NCBI RefSeq assembly: GCF_902167145.1
Contig: NC_050102.1
Coordinates: 13,392,850 to 13,456,849 of the forward strand
Source of the DNA: Zea mays
Lineage: Eukaryota; Streptophyta; Magnoliopsida; Poales; Poaceae
Direction of reading: 5' to 3'
Length of the DNA stretch: 64,000 nt
Positions 22,912-34,302 of the stretch are shown piece after piece. How positions within the stretch are numbered: the stretch's first letter is position 1; each line of letters opens with the position of its first letter. Made by a program: the position numbers and the translations under genes. The notes under the pieces were generated by a model. It saw nothing but the letters and a program-made list of their open reading frames with translations. It had not been told where the DNA came from and searched no databases.

Positions 22912-25740
22912 TCATACCGGCTTAAGCAAGCTTCGGGCCTCGTCACCAGCCAAATCCCGACCACCCTTCGCCCAAATTTGTGTTATAAATCTGCTCCCTA
23001 TGCTCCAGGCTTTGCTGGGGATATCAACCAAATCTGTTGAAGATAGGCTGAAGGTTGGTCTATTCACAATCTTTGCGTGCGTACAGCCAGCTTTCAGAAA
23101 TGCTGCAGCTATGCCGCGAGAAGCTAGCAGGGCACAGAAGTCACCGTGCCCCGCTATTACTTCATCAAGCGCCTCAACTTCGCCTTCAATGTGTTCGAAG
23201 GTGCTTGATATGTTTTCAGCCGAAGGGGTAAATTTTTCAGCACTGGCTCCAACCGAGTTGAAAACTTTTTTTAATCGTTGTACGCAGTGGCTGCCAAAAC
23301 CCAAACACATGTCCCAAAGTTGTTTCAAAGATTGCTGCAGTTTTGAATTTTTATCAGCTTCAGCTTCGTATTTTGTCTGCAAATCTTTTCTCTCTTATTT
23401 GAAGCTCTCTGATTTTTGGAGAAGTTCCTCGTTTAATCTAGTGTTTTCAGCTTGGGATTCTGCAAGTGAACCCTCTAGTGCCTGAAGCAGGAAATCCTTC
23501 TTATCAAGAGAAGCTTCGTAGTCTTTAATTTTGTTTTCTAAACCCTCGATTATAATCTCGTTCTTTTTGTCTTCGAGGTCTTGCTGCATTTGCAGTGCTT
23601 TGCTTAGCAACATACTTTGTAGAAATAAACCTTCATCAGCAAATTTGCTTCATCACAAAAATAAAAAGAAAAAATTTGCTTCATCACAAGAATCTTACCT
23701 TGAAGTTGGAATAAAACAAACTGCCGACGATATGTTGTCGCCAGTAGCTGCTAATATCAGCTTCGAGCTTCGAAAAACCAACACTCTTCGATAGAGTGCC
23801 GATTATCTTTGCCCCGGTGCAGTCGCGAACGCATCCTAAGGCCTCTTCTTCGATCCCAACAAAGAGCATGGCTCCTGGCTGGTAGCCACAGGAAATGTCA
23901 TATTCCTGTAGCTCCTTCTTTTCGGCCTCAGATAGTTCTTGCCCGACCAGGTTTCGAAGGTCGAAGTTTTTTTCCTCTAAAGTAACATTGGCAATTTTCT
24001 TTCCTTTGTCAGGCACTGGAGCCATGACCTTTTCTGTAGCCGCAGCTGTTTCTTCTGTAGGCATACCCAATAGCAATTTATCAATTCCAGATAGTGTGCT
24101 CTCCAAGTTGGCAGCTTTGGTGGCAGCTGCAGCTTCGGCAGAAATATTTGCTTCGGCAGTGGCCGAGGCTGATGGTGGCGTCCGTTCAATGGCTTCCATT
24201 ACAGTACCGATCCTTTGCTTTTTCTGCCCATCCACCTTTTTTGTAGCCAAAGGCTCTTCCTTCTTATGTAAAAGCTTCGTCAGTTCCGGTCCCAGAGGCT
24301 TAGCAGCTTGATAGGTAGAGATTCAGTCATTACCTTTAAATTTTCTGTCACTTCGGTAGCAGGAGGTGTCGAAGGAGTCTCCTCTTCTACCTCGGTCACC
24401 ATCGGCTCTGGAGTTGCAACTTTTCTTTTCTTCAAAGTTGCCACCTTCGGCTCAGGAGTGGATTTTCTCTTCTTTAAAATCTTCTCATCCTCCTTCATCA
24501 TTCTAGCAGCTTGTCAATTCAGAACGCTAACAATCCTTTTCCTTTTTACCCCTTCGGCACCCTTGCTAAGCTGCTCATAGTCAGGGTATTCAAATTTTAG
24601 AGCATCCATTACCCGGTTTAACCTTCGTTTTGGCCGGGTGCCGAAGGCTGCTGTCATCAATTGGTCTTCCTTTTTGGTATAGTTTCCCAGTATTTCATTA
24701 CACATAGTTTCAATCATTTCTAGCCATTCTTGGCAAGGTTGCTTGAACTGTTTTTCAAATTTGAAGTGATAAGGTAATTGAATAAGTTCATATTTCTTCT
24801 TTGTTCCCTTCATCTTCGGCATCCCCTAGTCACTTGACGTTGGATACGTCCGGTTGGCTAGGTATTCCTGCACCAAGTCCCTGGTGCCGATTTGTTTAGC
24901 CACTACCCTGAATTCTACCTCGGCCAGCTGGCATGCTGACCCTAGCTGCATGTTGCACAGGGGCCTAGTCATTCCAAAGTTTAAGGACAGCGGGCACATG
25001 ACCATCGTCATCAGTTTCCCCCTCTTCTTCTCATCAGCCTTGATGTAAAACCATTCACCTTTCCAGCCGGTTGGCCATTTGGTGCGATAACTGAGAACTA
25101 GAGCCTTTGCATCCTTGCGATACGCAAAATTGTAGCAACCAAAATTTTCATGAAGACCGTCTACCCTGGCCTTCGTCTGGTAGTGCAACTCGTGCACTAG
25201 GCGGAATGCTTCGGCATCTATGCTCATCCCTTGGCTTTGGAGGGCATAGATGAAGACACTAAGCCTAACAATGGTGTTAGGGGTCAGCTGATGAAGATAT
25301 ATTTTGAAATTTTTCAAGACTTCCCCTATCATCTCATTCAGAGGAAGTCGCAGTCCTGCTCTGAAAAAGCTCTTGAAAACCACTACTTCATCATTCTTCG
25401 GTGCTGGGGTGGTCTCTTCTTCGGCAAATCGGACAAGTTTCCTTTCAGCTTCCCCAAAGTAACCCAGCTTCATCATCATGGGCATGTCAACTTCAGACAC
25501 AATAGATTTCTCAAAATCTAGATGGCTGGGTTTTGATGGGATCAAAATACTATAATCTTCTTCATCCTCTTCAATATCTTCTTCTTCAGCAACGGTCTGT
25601 TCAGCTTCGGTAACAGGGGTACCTTCGTCAGTCACAACTAGACCTGATTGTTTCATGACTTCAAAAATTGGTGCTGTCTCAATGACCTCGGTCTCTTCTC
25701 CTTCACAAGTCACTCTTGCAGTTGAACGTACTCTGGCCAT
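22912..25740 (-). pseudogene. Antisense accessory gene of element B
   Basis: Starts MARVRSTARVTCEGEETE at 25740. The PF04195-like region contains FFRAGLRLPLNEMIGEVL and LHQLTPNTIVRLSVFIYA. It is the most diverged of the four copies and, unlike the others, has TGG rather than TAG at the GEWFY junction (near 25058). An intron at 23615-23698 (GTAAGA...ACAAAG) matches the first intron of the other copies. Past it come a coiled-coil segment and the conserved HGDFCALLASRGIAAAFLKA block (about 23100). The frame is broken between 24826 and 24822 and again near 24510 and 23390. The C-terminal end is uncertain. Confidence 0.7.
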
Positions 25741-25943
25741 CTAATGGATTTTTTGCGGTTTTTACGAAGTTGATGTTCCTTTTTTGCAGTTTTGACGAAG
25801 CTCACTCTTTTGACGAAATTAACTCTAAATGATGAAGTGTTCACTTGAGAGCGCAGTGAAAAAGCTTCGTCTATGGTTAAATTTTTTAACAGCACAACAG
25901 TGCAACGGCAATGAATGTTGTGGTAACTCTGCACCAACCCGTC

Positions 25944-25951
25944 TATTTATA
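25944..25951 (-). promoter_or_regulatory. TATA box of element B's antisense gene
   Basis: TATAAATA on the minus strand, about 204 bp before the ATG. Element C inserted only about 8 bp upstream of it (25959), separating it from its original LTR-proximal sequence, which now lies at 33402-33658. Confidence 0.6.
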
Positions 25952-25958
25952 TAGTGCT

Positions 25959-26625
25959 TGTTGGGGGCCTTCATCCTCCGAAGGTCCTCAAAAACGTAAT
26001 TTAACAATGTCTTCCAAGTATGGTTTATAGACAGGTGCCTTCAGATTCAGGATTAAAAGCATATACGATGAGAAGGGCATGATCGTGACGAAGGTTGTTG
26101 TTGCTCTGAAGCTATGCGAAAGGGAGCTTCGGCTCAATCGCGGGAAGAGGAACTAACTTAAAGGGGAAAAGGCAATCTAGTCCTCATAGAGTTGACTATT
26201 AGTTAACAATGAATGTAAAGGGCATGAATGTAATTTCTCACAGGCTGCGTCCTGTGCCTATAAATAGATGAACAGTTCCCCCGTACTGTTCACGCTGACT
26301 TGTGTTCACTCGTGCGTCACGCTTGGACTTTAACCTTCTATCAAGCTGAAGGTATAAATGTAATACAATTTTGTTTCTGTTTATCCATGATAATAATAAA
26401 TATATTAGAAATGTCATATGATCATTCATGTTGTCTTTTATATTTCATGTGCTTCTTCTTTCATTAACATATGCTGTGATGATGAAGGTACGTCCTTCAT
26501 TGCCTTCGTCTGAAGATCATTATATCCTATGGGAAATAATGCTTCGGAAGACGAAGGGCATTAACTTTCAACATTTTATGTTGCCTTGTTCTTAATTCAT
26601 AGCGCTTGAGAACAAGTCCCTAACA
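25959..26625 (+). repeat. 5' LTR of element C
   Basis: TGTTGGGGGCCTTC...TCCCTAACA, 667 bp, followed by TTGGCGCCCACCTCCGG as primer-binding site. CCTATAAATAGATGAACAG near 26257 is the TATA box. Confidence 0.92.
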
Positions 26626-26687
26626 TTGGCGCCCACCTCCGGTGAACTCACTTCCATCGACCACCTTTGGCAAGTACTGACTACGTC

Positions 26688-28216
26688 ATGCCACCGAAGA
26701 AAGCTTCAGTGCTAGGGGCTGCTGCATTGCAGCCGCTGGACCCAAACCAAGAAACTCTTTCTCTTCGAGAGGCTCAAAGCCAGAAGAGGAAAGCCACCAG
26801 TCCAACACTCCAGGAGGAGGAGTTGGACCAAGAGATCAGGAATATGGAGATCATCCATCAGCAAGTACAAAGGAAGAAGGAGAAAATTGCACGATTAGCT
26901 GATCTTGAAAGGAAGATCGATGAAGCCACTGAAGAAGTGTGTCATCATGTTCAAGATGAACAAGATCGAAGGCCTCAACACAAGGAGCTTCGTCAAGAAG
27001 GCCTATTCAATGAGGATGCATGGTATGATGATTTTAATCATGATGCCTTTACTTTTGATGATGCTTCTCCCTTGGCAGCAGAACTGCAGGCTACCCCATG
27101 GCCCCCATCATACAAGCCACCCCAGCTCCCCATGTATGATGGACACTCAGATCCGAAGCAGTTTCTGATGAGTTACAAAGCAACTATATCTTTGTATGGG
27201 GCAACACTGCAGTCATGGCTAAGTCCTTCGTCATGGTAGTCTGAAATGTAGCCCAAACATGGTATTCTTCTCTTCGGCCAGGGACCATCACGTCGTGGCA
27301 GAAGCTTAAGGACATGTTGGTTACTAGCTTCCAAGGCTTTCAAACAAAGCTGGTCACAACTCAGGCTTTGTTTCAATGTATGCAAGACCATGAAGAGTAC
27401 CTTCAGGCATACGTACGAAGGTTCTTGAGACTAAGGGCACAAGCGCCTACAGTGCCCAATGAGATTGTCATTAAGGCCATGATTAAGGGCCTTCGGCCAG
27501 GACCTACGGCTCAGTACTTCGCTAGGAAGCCTCCGCAAACTCTAGAGAAGCTGCTTCAGAAGATGGATGAGTATATCCGAGCTGACAACGACTTCCGCCA
27601 AAGAAGGGAGGAAGCTTACAGATTCTCTGAAATGACCAGGGGCTTCGGAGGAAGAATCCATCCGAGGCACATCAGGTCAATTCACAACCCCACTCAGAAT
27701 GATGACAAAGGAGGTCAGCTGCAGAGGCCATAGTATACCTCACAATCTTCGGGGCAGCAACAAAGCTCTTTCCGGCCGCCAGCTCCAAGGGGCAGAGGTG
27801 CTAGGGGCTTCGGAGGAAGATATGGGGATCAGCCTAGAAAGATCTACTGCTTATTCTGTGGTGAGGACAAGGGCCATACCACAAGAATGTGCCAAATAAC
27901 CATCCAAAAGCAGAAGGAGATTGCAGAAGCCGAAGCTCGGTAGGATCAGCCGAAGCAGGTCTTGCACACTGCTTCATGCCATTCACCCTACATACCAGAG
28001 TATGTGGGTAATCACCATGCAGCTTCTGTTGCTTCGGCTAGTCAGCCACAGGCTCCATGGCCACAGCTTCCACCTTCACCCCCTCTACAGCCTACTTATT
28101 CATGGGGTCACCAGCCAGAGGGGAGCCAACACATTCAGCAACAGAGGGATTTCAGGGAGGAATCCGAAGCTCGCACAGTTAACAGTACTGTGCCGTAGTC
28201 AAAGCACATCTATTGA
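26688..28216 (+). pseudogene. Gypsy gag of element C (broken)
   Basis: Starts MPPKKASVLGAAALQ. A glutamine- and charge-rich coiled-coil region leads into the capsid part (AAELQATPWPPSYKPPQLPM and MYDGHSDPKQFL), a frameshift near 27200, then the GLRPGP and KPPQTLEKLLQKMDEYI segment. A CCHC zinc knuckle (CLFCGEDKGHTTRMC) lies near 27850-27894. In-frame TAGs occur near 27731, 27941 and 28196. The final TGA is at 28214-28216, by alignment with elements A and D, which end in SKHIY or SRHIY. The start was chosen by agreement among A, C and D (M-P/S-P/S-K-K). Confidence 0.85.
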
Positions 28217-28375
28217 GAGATATCCTACCCTCTGAAGCACTTTTTTACTCTATGCCATTTTGTTTTTTAATAAAGGACAAGTAACGCAAGTCTAGTTTTA
28301 ATTCTTTGTAATAGTTTCGCTTCTGTTAAAATGAAATATATCTTCTTCACAGATTTACGAAGCTTGAAAATTGTC

Positions 28376-28726
28376 GAAGCTTCAAAAAGTCGTTCCTAAG
28401 GGAGCGCAGCGAAAGTCTTGCCGAAGCTTAAAAAGTCGTTCCCAAGGGAGCGCAAAGTAAGTTTTTTGCTCAAAAGTCATTCCTAAGGGAATGCAGAGCC
28501 AAATACCGCCGAAATAAAAGCGAAGCGCGAAAAGTCAACGTGAAAATTACCGCCGAAATATAAGGCGAAGCACGAAAAGTGAACGTGAAAAATACCGCTG
28601 AAATAGAAGGCGAAGAAGTTCAAAAGACGTTCCTAAGGGGATGCAGAACTTACACCGAAAAATAAGTGGTGAAGCCGAAAAATAAACGGCAAAGAGATTT
28701 TGATCATTCCTAAGGGGACGTAGAGA
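28376..28726 (+). repeat. Hairpin repeat array of element C
   Basis: Same unit as in element B. One clear stem is AAGTTC/GAACTT around the GTTCCTAAGGGGATGCA loop (about 28615-28650). The smaller hairpin is unusually clear here: CGCC-GAAATATAA-GGCG, CACC-GAAAAATAAGT-GGTG and GCCG-AAAAATAAA-CGGC, the same fold with different stem bases from element B. Confidence 0.75.
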
Positions 28727-29213
28727 TGGTGTGTTCCAGTGTGGGTGTGTGGGTGTGTATCTTCGTCATTAGCATCATCTTTTGCATCATATCATCACAT
28801 CATCTCGCATATCATCACATCATACATCATATTGCACCAATGACACGAATTGAATACAAAGTCGATCTTCGGAGGTTTTATAAAAAATGAAAGCGTGCTA
28901 AGGCACAAAGTTGAGAAATACAGCTTCATCTGTTCTAATGCCAAAGAAAGGATCCTTTGCTTACGAAGATGGGATGTTTTTACGAAGCAAGGATATTTTT
29001 TCTGAAGCACGAATTTTCTTCTTTACGAAGCATGAAAAGAAGGGAAGGTGTTTTTTTGCCGAAGGCTCAAAAACCGGTATGTATATAAAGTTTCATGCCT
29101 CGCAAAGAACTAAATTACAAAAAATTTACATTCAAAAACATATACATCGAGCATCACAGTCTTGATACAGCAATGTTACATTGATTATCTAAAAATGTTT
29201 TTACAAACAACTA

Positions 29214-32200
29214 CTAGTCCTCTCTCAGGACCTTCTCCGCAACTTCATTTAGCAACTTGTTAACAACTTCGTCAACAATAGATTCTGCTACATTAATGAT
29301 ATTTATTGCTTCTTTTGTTTCCGGGTTTGCCAGGGGGTCGAATGGTTTTGGTGGAGGAGATAGTTCAGCTGCAATAGAAAAAATCAATCAGTTCGAAGCC
29401 ATGAAAACAAACGACGAAGCTAAAACCAATTAAACAATACCTATCCGTCTCTCGAGTTCTGCAGCTTGCTCAGATTCTTTCTCTGCTTCTCGAGCGTCAT
29501 GAATATCTTTTTCACTCTTCTTCATTATCTCGTGGGCCGTTTCTTGGCCACCATTCTCCCAGATGTCAGTGAAAAATTTTCCGCCCAGCAAACTTGCCTC
29601 GGCCGAGGGATCCTTTGTGTCGTCCACGGAGAGGGCAGCTTCGGCCTGGGCCAAGGTTTTAACATGATTACAGCCCGCCTTCTCCAAGATAGCTGAAACT
29701 CCTCTCGCACTAGAGAACGCGCAGACATCCCCACGATCACCCAAGATTTCTTCAAAAGCTTCGGCTTCTCCGCTGATCCACTCGATAACACCCTCAGGGT
29801 CGCCTCGTATGAAGTTATCTTCGTTTGAATAGGCGCCCACGTTGGCGAAGCTAGTCTTTATCTTCTTCACGCAGCCCAAAGATTTTTCAAAACATCTTTC
29901 CTTGGATGCGCGAAGTTCTTCAACTGTTTTTTCAAAATAATTTTTCCAATATTCACTGGCCTCTCGATCAGCTTCTGCAATTGCGCATTTTTCCTTGGCT
30001 TCTGCTAGTTGTTTCTGAAGCTCTTCGATCTTATTCTTTTGGACCACAGCTTGAGCCTTAGAATTAGCGTCGTCTTCTTTTATTCTATTTATCAATGAAA
30101 TTAATATCTTGTCTTTTTCAAGGCCTTCGTTCCTTAGTTCAATAACCTCTGAACGAAGGTTGTTCAGAGCCATTGTATACCCTTCATATTCAATATCTTT
30201 CTGTGCTCTAAGGGCATTGCTAAGGATTAGGCCCTACAAGAGAAGGACAAGATCAGGTATAAGCAAATGAAGCAATTCGTTTTCAAATGAAAAACTAGCT
30301 TTTATACCTTTATGCTATTATATGCTAAACTGTCAGCCAATTCATCCTTTGATAACACCAAAAGGCCTTCTTCTAGCTTCGGAAATCCGAAGCTTCTACT
30401 CATCTCCTGACAGACGGATATTTCTTTATTATCCGGGAGACAGTACAAAAAATCTTCCTCCCCGCTGCCATTTAACACTAATGCCCCCTTCGGGTAGTTC
30501 AGTTTTTGGGCATAATGTTGAGCCTCTCATTTCTCTTCCTTAGAGAGTCCCTTTCCTGAAGCATGGCGGATGATGTAATCAATGGTCTCTTCTAAAGCTT
30601 TGGGAGCAGGAGTGGTAACCTTTTCAGGCGAAACTCGCTCTGTGGCCCTCTTTTCTGTTGCCCTTTCTTCAATTTTCGAAGGCCTTTTATCAGCGGGCTC
30701 TGAAAGCCCAGCTTCGGTATCAGCTTGGATTACTACAGCTTCAATTTCGGCCGGTCTTGTTTCAGCTTCGGTTGGCACTTTTGAAGCCTCAGCAACTTTC
30801 CTCGAAGGAGTAGAGCTCAAAGTCTTTACTGATTCTAACACATCTAGTACATTTGCCATCCTTCTCCTCTTGGGAGTTGTGGCAGAACTTTTTTGTGCCC
30901 TCAGCACTATTACTTCTGATGAAGGGCTTAGAATTCCTAGCACTTTTGTTTCTCTAATATTTGATTCTTCAGCTTTACCCATATCAGTCTTCATCTCAGC
31001 TAGCTCAACTGAGGGTAGCTTCGGTATTGTAGTTGGTTCTTCAGTCCTTTGAGCAGGGGGAGCAGTGTTTCCTGATTCAGCAGCTGAAGAAGCCTCCCCG
31101 CCAAACTCAGGCACCACGGCCGGCTCAATATAGTGTGGCCGGTGGGTAAGGACCTTCAATTTTTTGCCCTTCGGTGCAGGCTCATCTAGAGTGGCCGGAG
31201 CAGCAGGTTTCCTCTTCTTTCCCTGGCCTCGCAGTGGATAACGGTAGTCCGGGTAAACAAAGCCAATAGCGTCAAAAACTCTGTTCAACCTCTTCTTTCC
31301 CCAGCCTCCGAAGGCTGTGGATAATGCATTACCAGCCTTGGAATACGATCCAAGCAGCTCATCACTGGTAACTTCAATGTATTTTAGCCAGTCATCATTC
31401 GGTTCATCGAATTTATCTCCGTATCTAAATGTGTACTTCAGCCGGACCAGATCACCTTCACTAGATTTGGTGATGGTTTCCTTCGGCATTTCCCGTCTCT
31501 CTATAAGCGGCCATACTCTGTATGCTATGTGCTCTTGTACCAAATCTCTCGTACCAATAAAGAAGCAGACAGTACCAAATGCCTTTTGACATGCTTCGAC
31601 GGCTTCGTCTATTTCAACCTTCGGCCTTCGAAGGCCGAAGCGGGACCAAATGGGTCGCATAATAACTTCCTTGATATCTTCTCTTGCATTCAAGTCATTT
31701 TTCACATAAAACCATTCCTCCATCTAGGCCCTGGGCCACCTTTTCCGGTATATTGGCACCGGGTAGCTTGCGTTGGGGCGGGCGACAAATCCATAACAAC
31801 CGAAGTTGTTATGATACTGTTCTTTCCCTGTGGCCTTTGTCTCATACAAAAGTTCGTGCATGCTACAAAAGCACTTCGCACTTGGTTCTATCCCTTGGCT
31901 TCTTGTTGCCCAGACAAAGATTCCCATCCTCAATATAGCTTCGGGGATCAGCTGGTGGAGAAAAACTTGGTAGATCTTCAATACTTCAACTACAAACTTA
32001 CTCAGCGAAAACCAAAGCCCAGCTTTGAAGAAGCTTCGAAAAATCACAACTTCGTTTTCCTCAGGGGCTGGGACGTTGTTGTCTCCGCCAGCCCTCACAA
32101 TAGATATATCTCGAAAGTATCTTCCCCTCATGTTTTCAAGGTGACTTTGCTTAATGGAAGATTTTCCGAAAATTGTATGGCTAGGCCTCCAGGGTCGATC

Positions 32201-32419
32201 CTCAGAATCTTCGCCACCACTTTCTGCATCATAACTGTCACTGTCATCAGTATCTTCAGACATGCTCTTCAATATCTCCTTAGTAATCTTTTCTGTATTT
32301 GTTCTTGCCATTGACTCGACAAATCCAGCAATGTATGGATTCACAGCCTTCTTCTCCTCAAAAAGCTTCTCCTCTTCAGCAAGCTTCACCTCAGCAACAA
32401 CCTTCTTCTCCTAAGACAT
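29214..32419 (-). pseudogene. Antisense accessory gene of element C (three exons, nearly intact)
   Basis: Exons are 32419-30308, 30233-29441 and 29368-29214. Introns are 30234-30307 (GTATAA...CTTGTAG) and 29369-29440 (GTATTG...ATTGCAG). Spliced length is 3,060 bp or 1,020 codons, and the frame is continuous across both introns. There are three nonsense codons: TAG at codon 3, TAG at 31724-31726 just before MEEWFYVKND, and TGA at 30527-30529. The PF04195-like region (FFKAGLWFSLSKFVVEVL) is followed by a low-complexity segment, the conserved LPDNKEISVCQ, a coiled-coil, and the RGDVCAFSSARGVSAILEKA block. It runs against gag. Function unknown; probably the Grande gene23 type. Confidence 0.8.
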
Positions 32420-32570
32420 TTTTCTTTCAGAAATGACGAAAATGTGTCTGTCAAACCGAAGCTTGATAAGCTTTGAAAAACTAGCAAGTATTAGTGAGCA
32501 GCAGCTGTGAAATGGAGAAAATAAAGCAAATGGCACGAGTAGTGTACCAAATGCGGTTGCTGCGAGTTCT

Positions 32571-32578
32571 TATTTATA
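32571..32578 (-). promoter_or_regulatory. TATA box of element C's antisense gene
   Basis: TATAAATA on the minus strand, about 150 bp before the ATG at 32419 and about 157 bp inside the 3' LTR. Same place and orientation as in A, B and D. Confidence 0.65.
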
Positions 32579-32734
32579 CGCTCGGAACGCCCCAAATTGG
32601 AGGGTCCCGCCTGTCAATGACTGTTGCTATTCTAGCAAAGGCAAGGTGTTTTTTTGGACCTTCGGCTTAAGGCCTTCGTCCATGTCGCAGTCTGAATTTG
32701 TTATTTTAAACAAATTGATACTGCGAGGGGCTAC

Positions 32735-33401
32735 TGTTGGGGGCCTTCGTCCTCTGAAGGTCCTCAAAAACGTAATTTAACAATGTCTTCCAAGTATGGT
32801 TTATAGACAGGTGCCTTTGGATTTAGGATTAAAAGCATATACGATGAGAAGGGCATGATCGTGATGAAGGTTGTTGTTGCTCTGAAGCTATGCGAAAGGG
32901 AGCTTCGGCTCAATCGCGGGAAGAGGAACCGACTTAAAGGGGAAAAGGCAATCTAGTCCTCATAGAGTTGACTATTAGTTAACAATGAATGTAAAGGGCA
33001 TGAATGTAATTTCTCACAGGTTGTGTCCTGTTCCTATAAATAGATGAACAGTTCCCCCGTACTGTTCACGCTGACTTGTGTTCACTCGTGCGTCACGCTT
33101 GGACTTTAACCTTCTGTCAAGCCGAAGGTATAAATGTAATACAATTTTGTTTCTGTTTATCCATGATAATAATAAATATATTAGAAATGTCATATGATCA
33201 TTCATGTTGTCCTTTATATTTCATGTGCTTCTTCTTTCATTAACATATGCTGTGATGATGAAGGTACGTCCTTCATCGCCTTCGTCTGAAGATCATTATA
33301 TCCTATGGGAAATAATGCTTCGGAAGACGAAGGGCATTAACTTTTAACATTTTATGTTGTCTTGTCCTTAATTCATAGCACTTGAGAACAAGTCCCCAAC
33401 A
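32735..33401 (+). repeat. 3' LTR of element C
   Basis: 667 bp, the same length as the 5' LTR and nearly identical by eye. Preceded by the purine-rich tract GCGAGGGGCTAC. Confidence 0.92.
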
Positions 33402-33658
33402 GTGCTGCAGGTGGGAAGGTGAACCGCCAAATCGCCCACACCCGCTGAATGGTGGACCACTTTGCGCTTGGAAGGTGAACCGCCAGATCGCTTGTATCCG
33501 CTGAACGGTAGACCACCCGACACTTGGAGCATTTTAATCGTTTCTTGGCAACGAGCTCAGGGAAGGTGTTTTTCGGACCTTCGGCATTCCGAAGCCTTTG
33601 AGATTTTTTGTGAATCGAGCTCGTTACGAAAAACGATCTAGTACAGCGAAGGGGCTAT
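33402..33658 (+). repeat. Element B segment with a 56-bp tandem repeat, before its 3' LTR
   Basis: GGAAGGTGAACCGCCA recurs at 33414 and 33470, giving two copies of a 56-bp unit with GCTGAATGGTGGACCAC or GCTGAACGGTAGACCAC. The unit is absent from A, C and D. Before element C landed it lay just upstream of B's antisense promoter. The segment ends with the purine tract GCGAAGGGGCTAT next to the LTR. Confidence 0.75.
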
Positions 33659-34302
33659 TGTTGGGGGGCCTTCTTCTTCGTCGAAGGTCCTCTAAGCAAA
33701 AACACCTTCGGCAGGACGATATGCAAGGAGACATAACACGAAGGTATATGCCGAAGCTACAATCCAGGGAGCTTTGGCATGACGACACGCCTTGAGACGA
33801 AGGGCAGCACCGACTTAAAGAGGGAAAGACCGTTTAGTCCATGATAACTTATGTCATGTTTATAATTAGTTATTAAGGGCATAAATGTAACTTTGCCTAG
33901 GTTGCATCCCATGCCTATAAATAGGTGAACAGTACCCCTGTACAGTTCACAGTTTCACACTGACTTGTATTCACTCGCACGTCACATTTGAATTCCTACC
34001 TTCTATCGAGCCGACGGTACAAATGTAATTTGATATTGTTACTGTTTATTCATGATTATTCAATGAGAATATAAATAATCTAATGCTTTAATATGATTAT
34101 TCATATTCTTTATGTGGAACGCATGCTTCTATGTTTACATTAAATATTGGATTGATGAAGGTATGACCTTCATGACCTTCGTCTGAAGATATATCATTAT
34201 ATCTTGAGGGAGATAATGCTTCGAAGGACATAGGTCTTTGACCATTAACATTTTGTGTTGCCTTGTTCTTAACTCATAGCATTTGAGAACAAGTCCCCAA
34301 CA
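33659..34302 (+). repeat. 3' LTR of element B (644 bp, uninterrupted)
   Basis: Starts TGTTGGGGGGCC and ends AAGTCCCCAACA. It contains ATTAGTTATTAAGGGC at about 33865-33880, the empty form of the Helitron target in the 5' LTR. Confidence 0.92.

Larger units (their letters stand above)
25959..33401 (+). mobile_element. Grande-like gypsy element C (gag only, 7.4 kb)
   Basis: Perfect target duplication GTGCT at 25954-25958 and 33402-33406. It has two 667-bp LTRs that look nearly identical, gag, a hairpin array and an antisense gene. No protease, reverse transcriptase or integrase is present. The equal LTR lengths and high similarity make it one of the younger insertions. 28217-28375 and 28727-29213 contain only spacer, including a GT run and a CATCA-rich tract at about 28740-28850. 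Confidence 0.92.
8299..34302 (+). mobile_element. Grande-like gypsy element B (plus strand), carrying pol; split by a Helitron and element C
   Basis: A perfect target duplication, CCTAC, flanks it (8294-8298 and 34303-34307). Order: 5' LTR (8299-8511 and 17433-17849, split by the Helitron), primer-binding site TTGGCGCCCACCTCCGG, pol (17850-21839), hairpin array (22027-22399), a minus-strand antisense gene (about 22912-25740) with TATA at 25944-25951, element C, a short 56-bp tandem repeat, and the 3' LTR (33659-34302). gag is essentially missing. 21840-22026 and 22400-22911 hold no gene, only AT-rich and CAT-rich spacer. It is the only element in the window with reverse transcriptase. Confidence 0.9.

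Noticed and set aside
22880..23485. Plus-strand frame of 201 codons
   Set aside because: Shadow of the minus-strand coiled-coil part of element B's antisense gene.
31529..32314. Plus-strand frame of 261 codons
   Set aside because: It is the opposite strand of the antisense accessory gene of element C, whose minus-strand protein has clear relatives in A, B and D.
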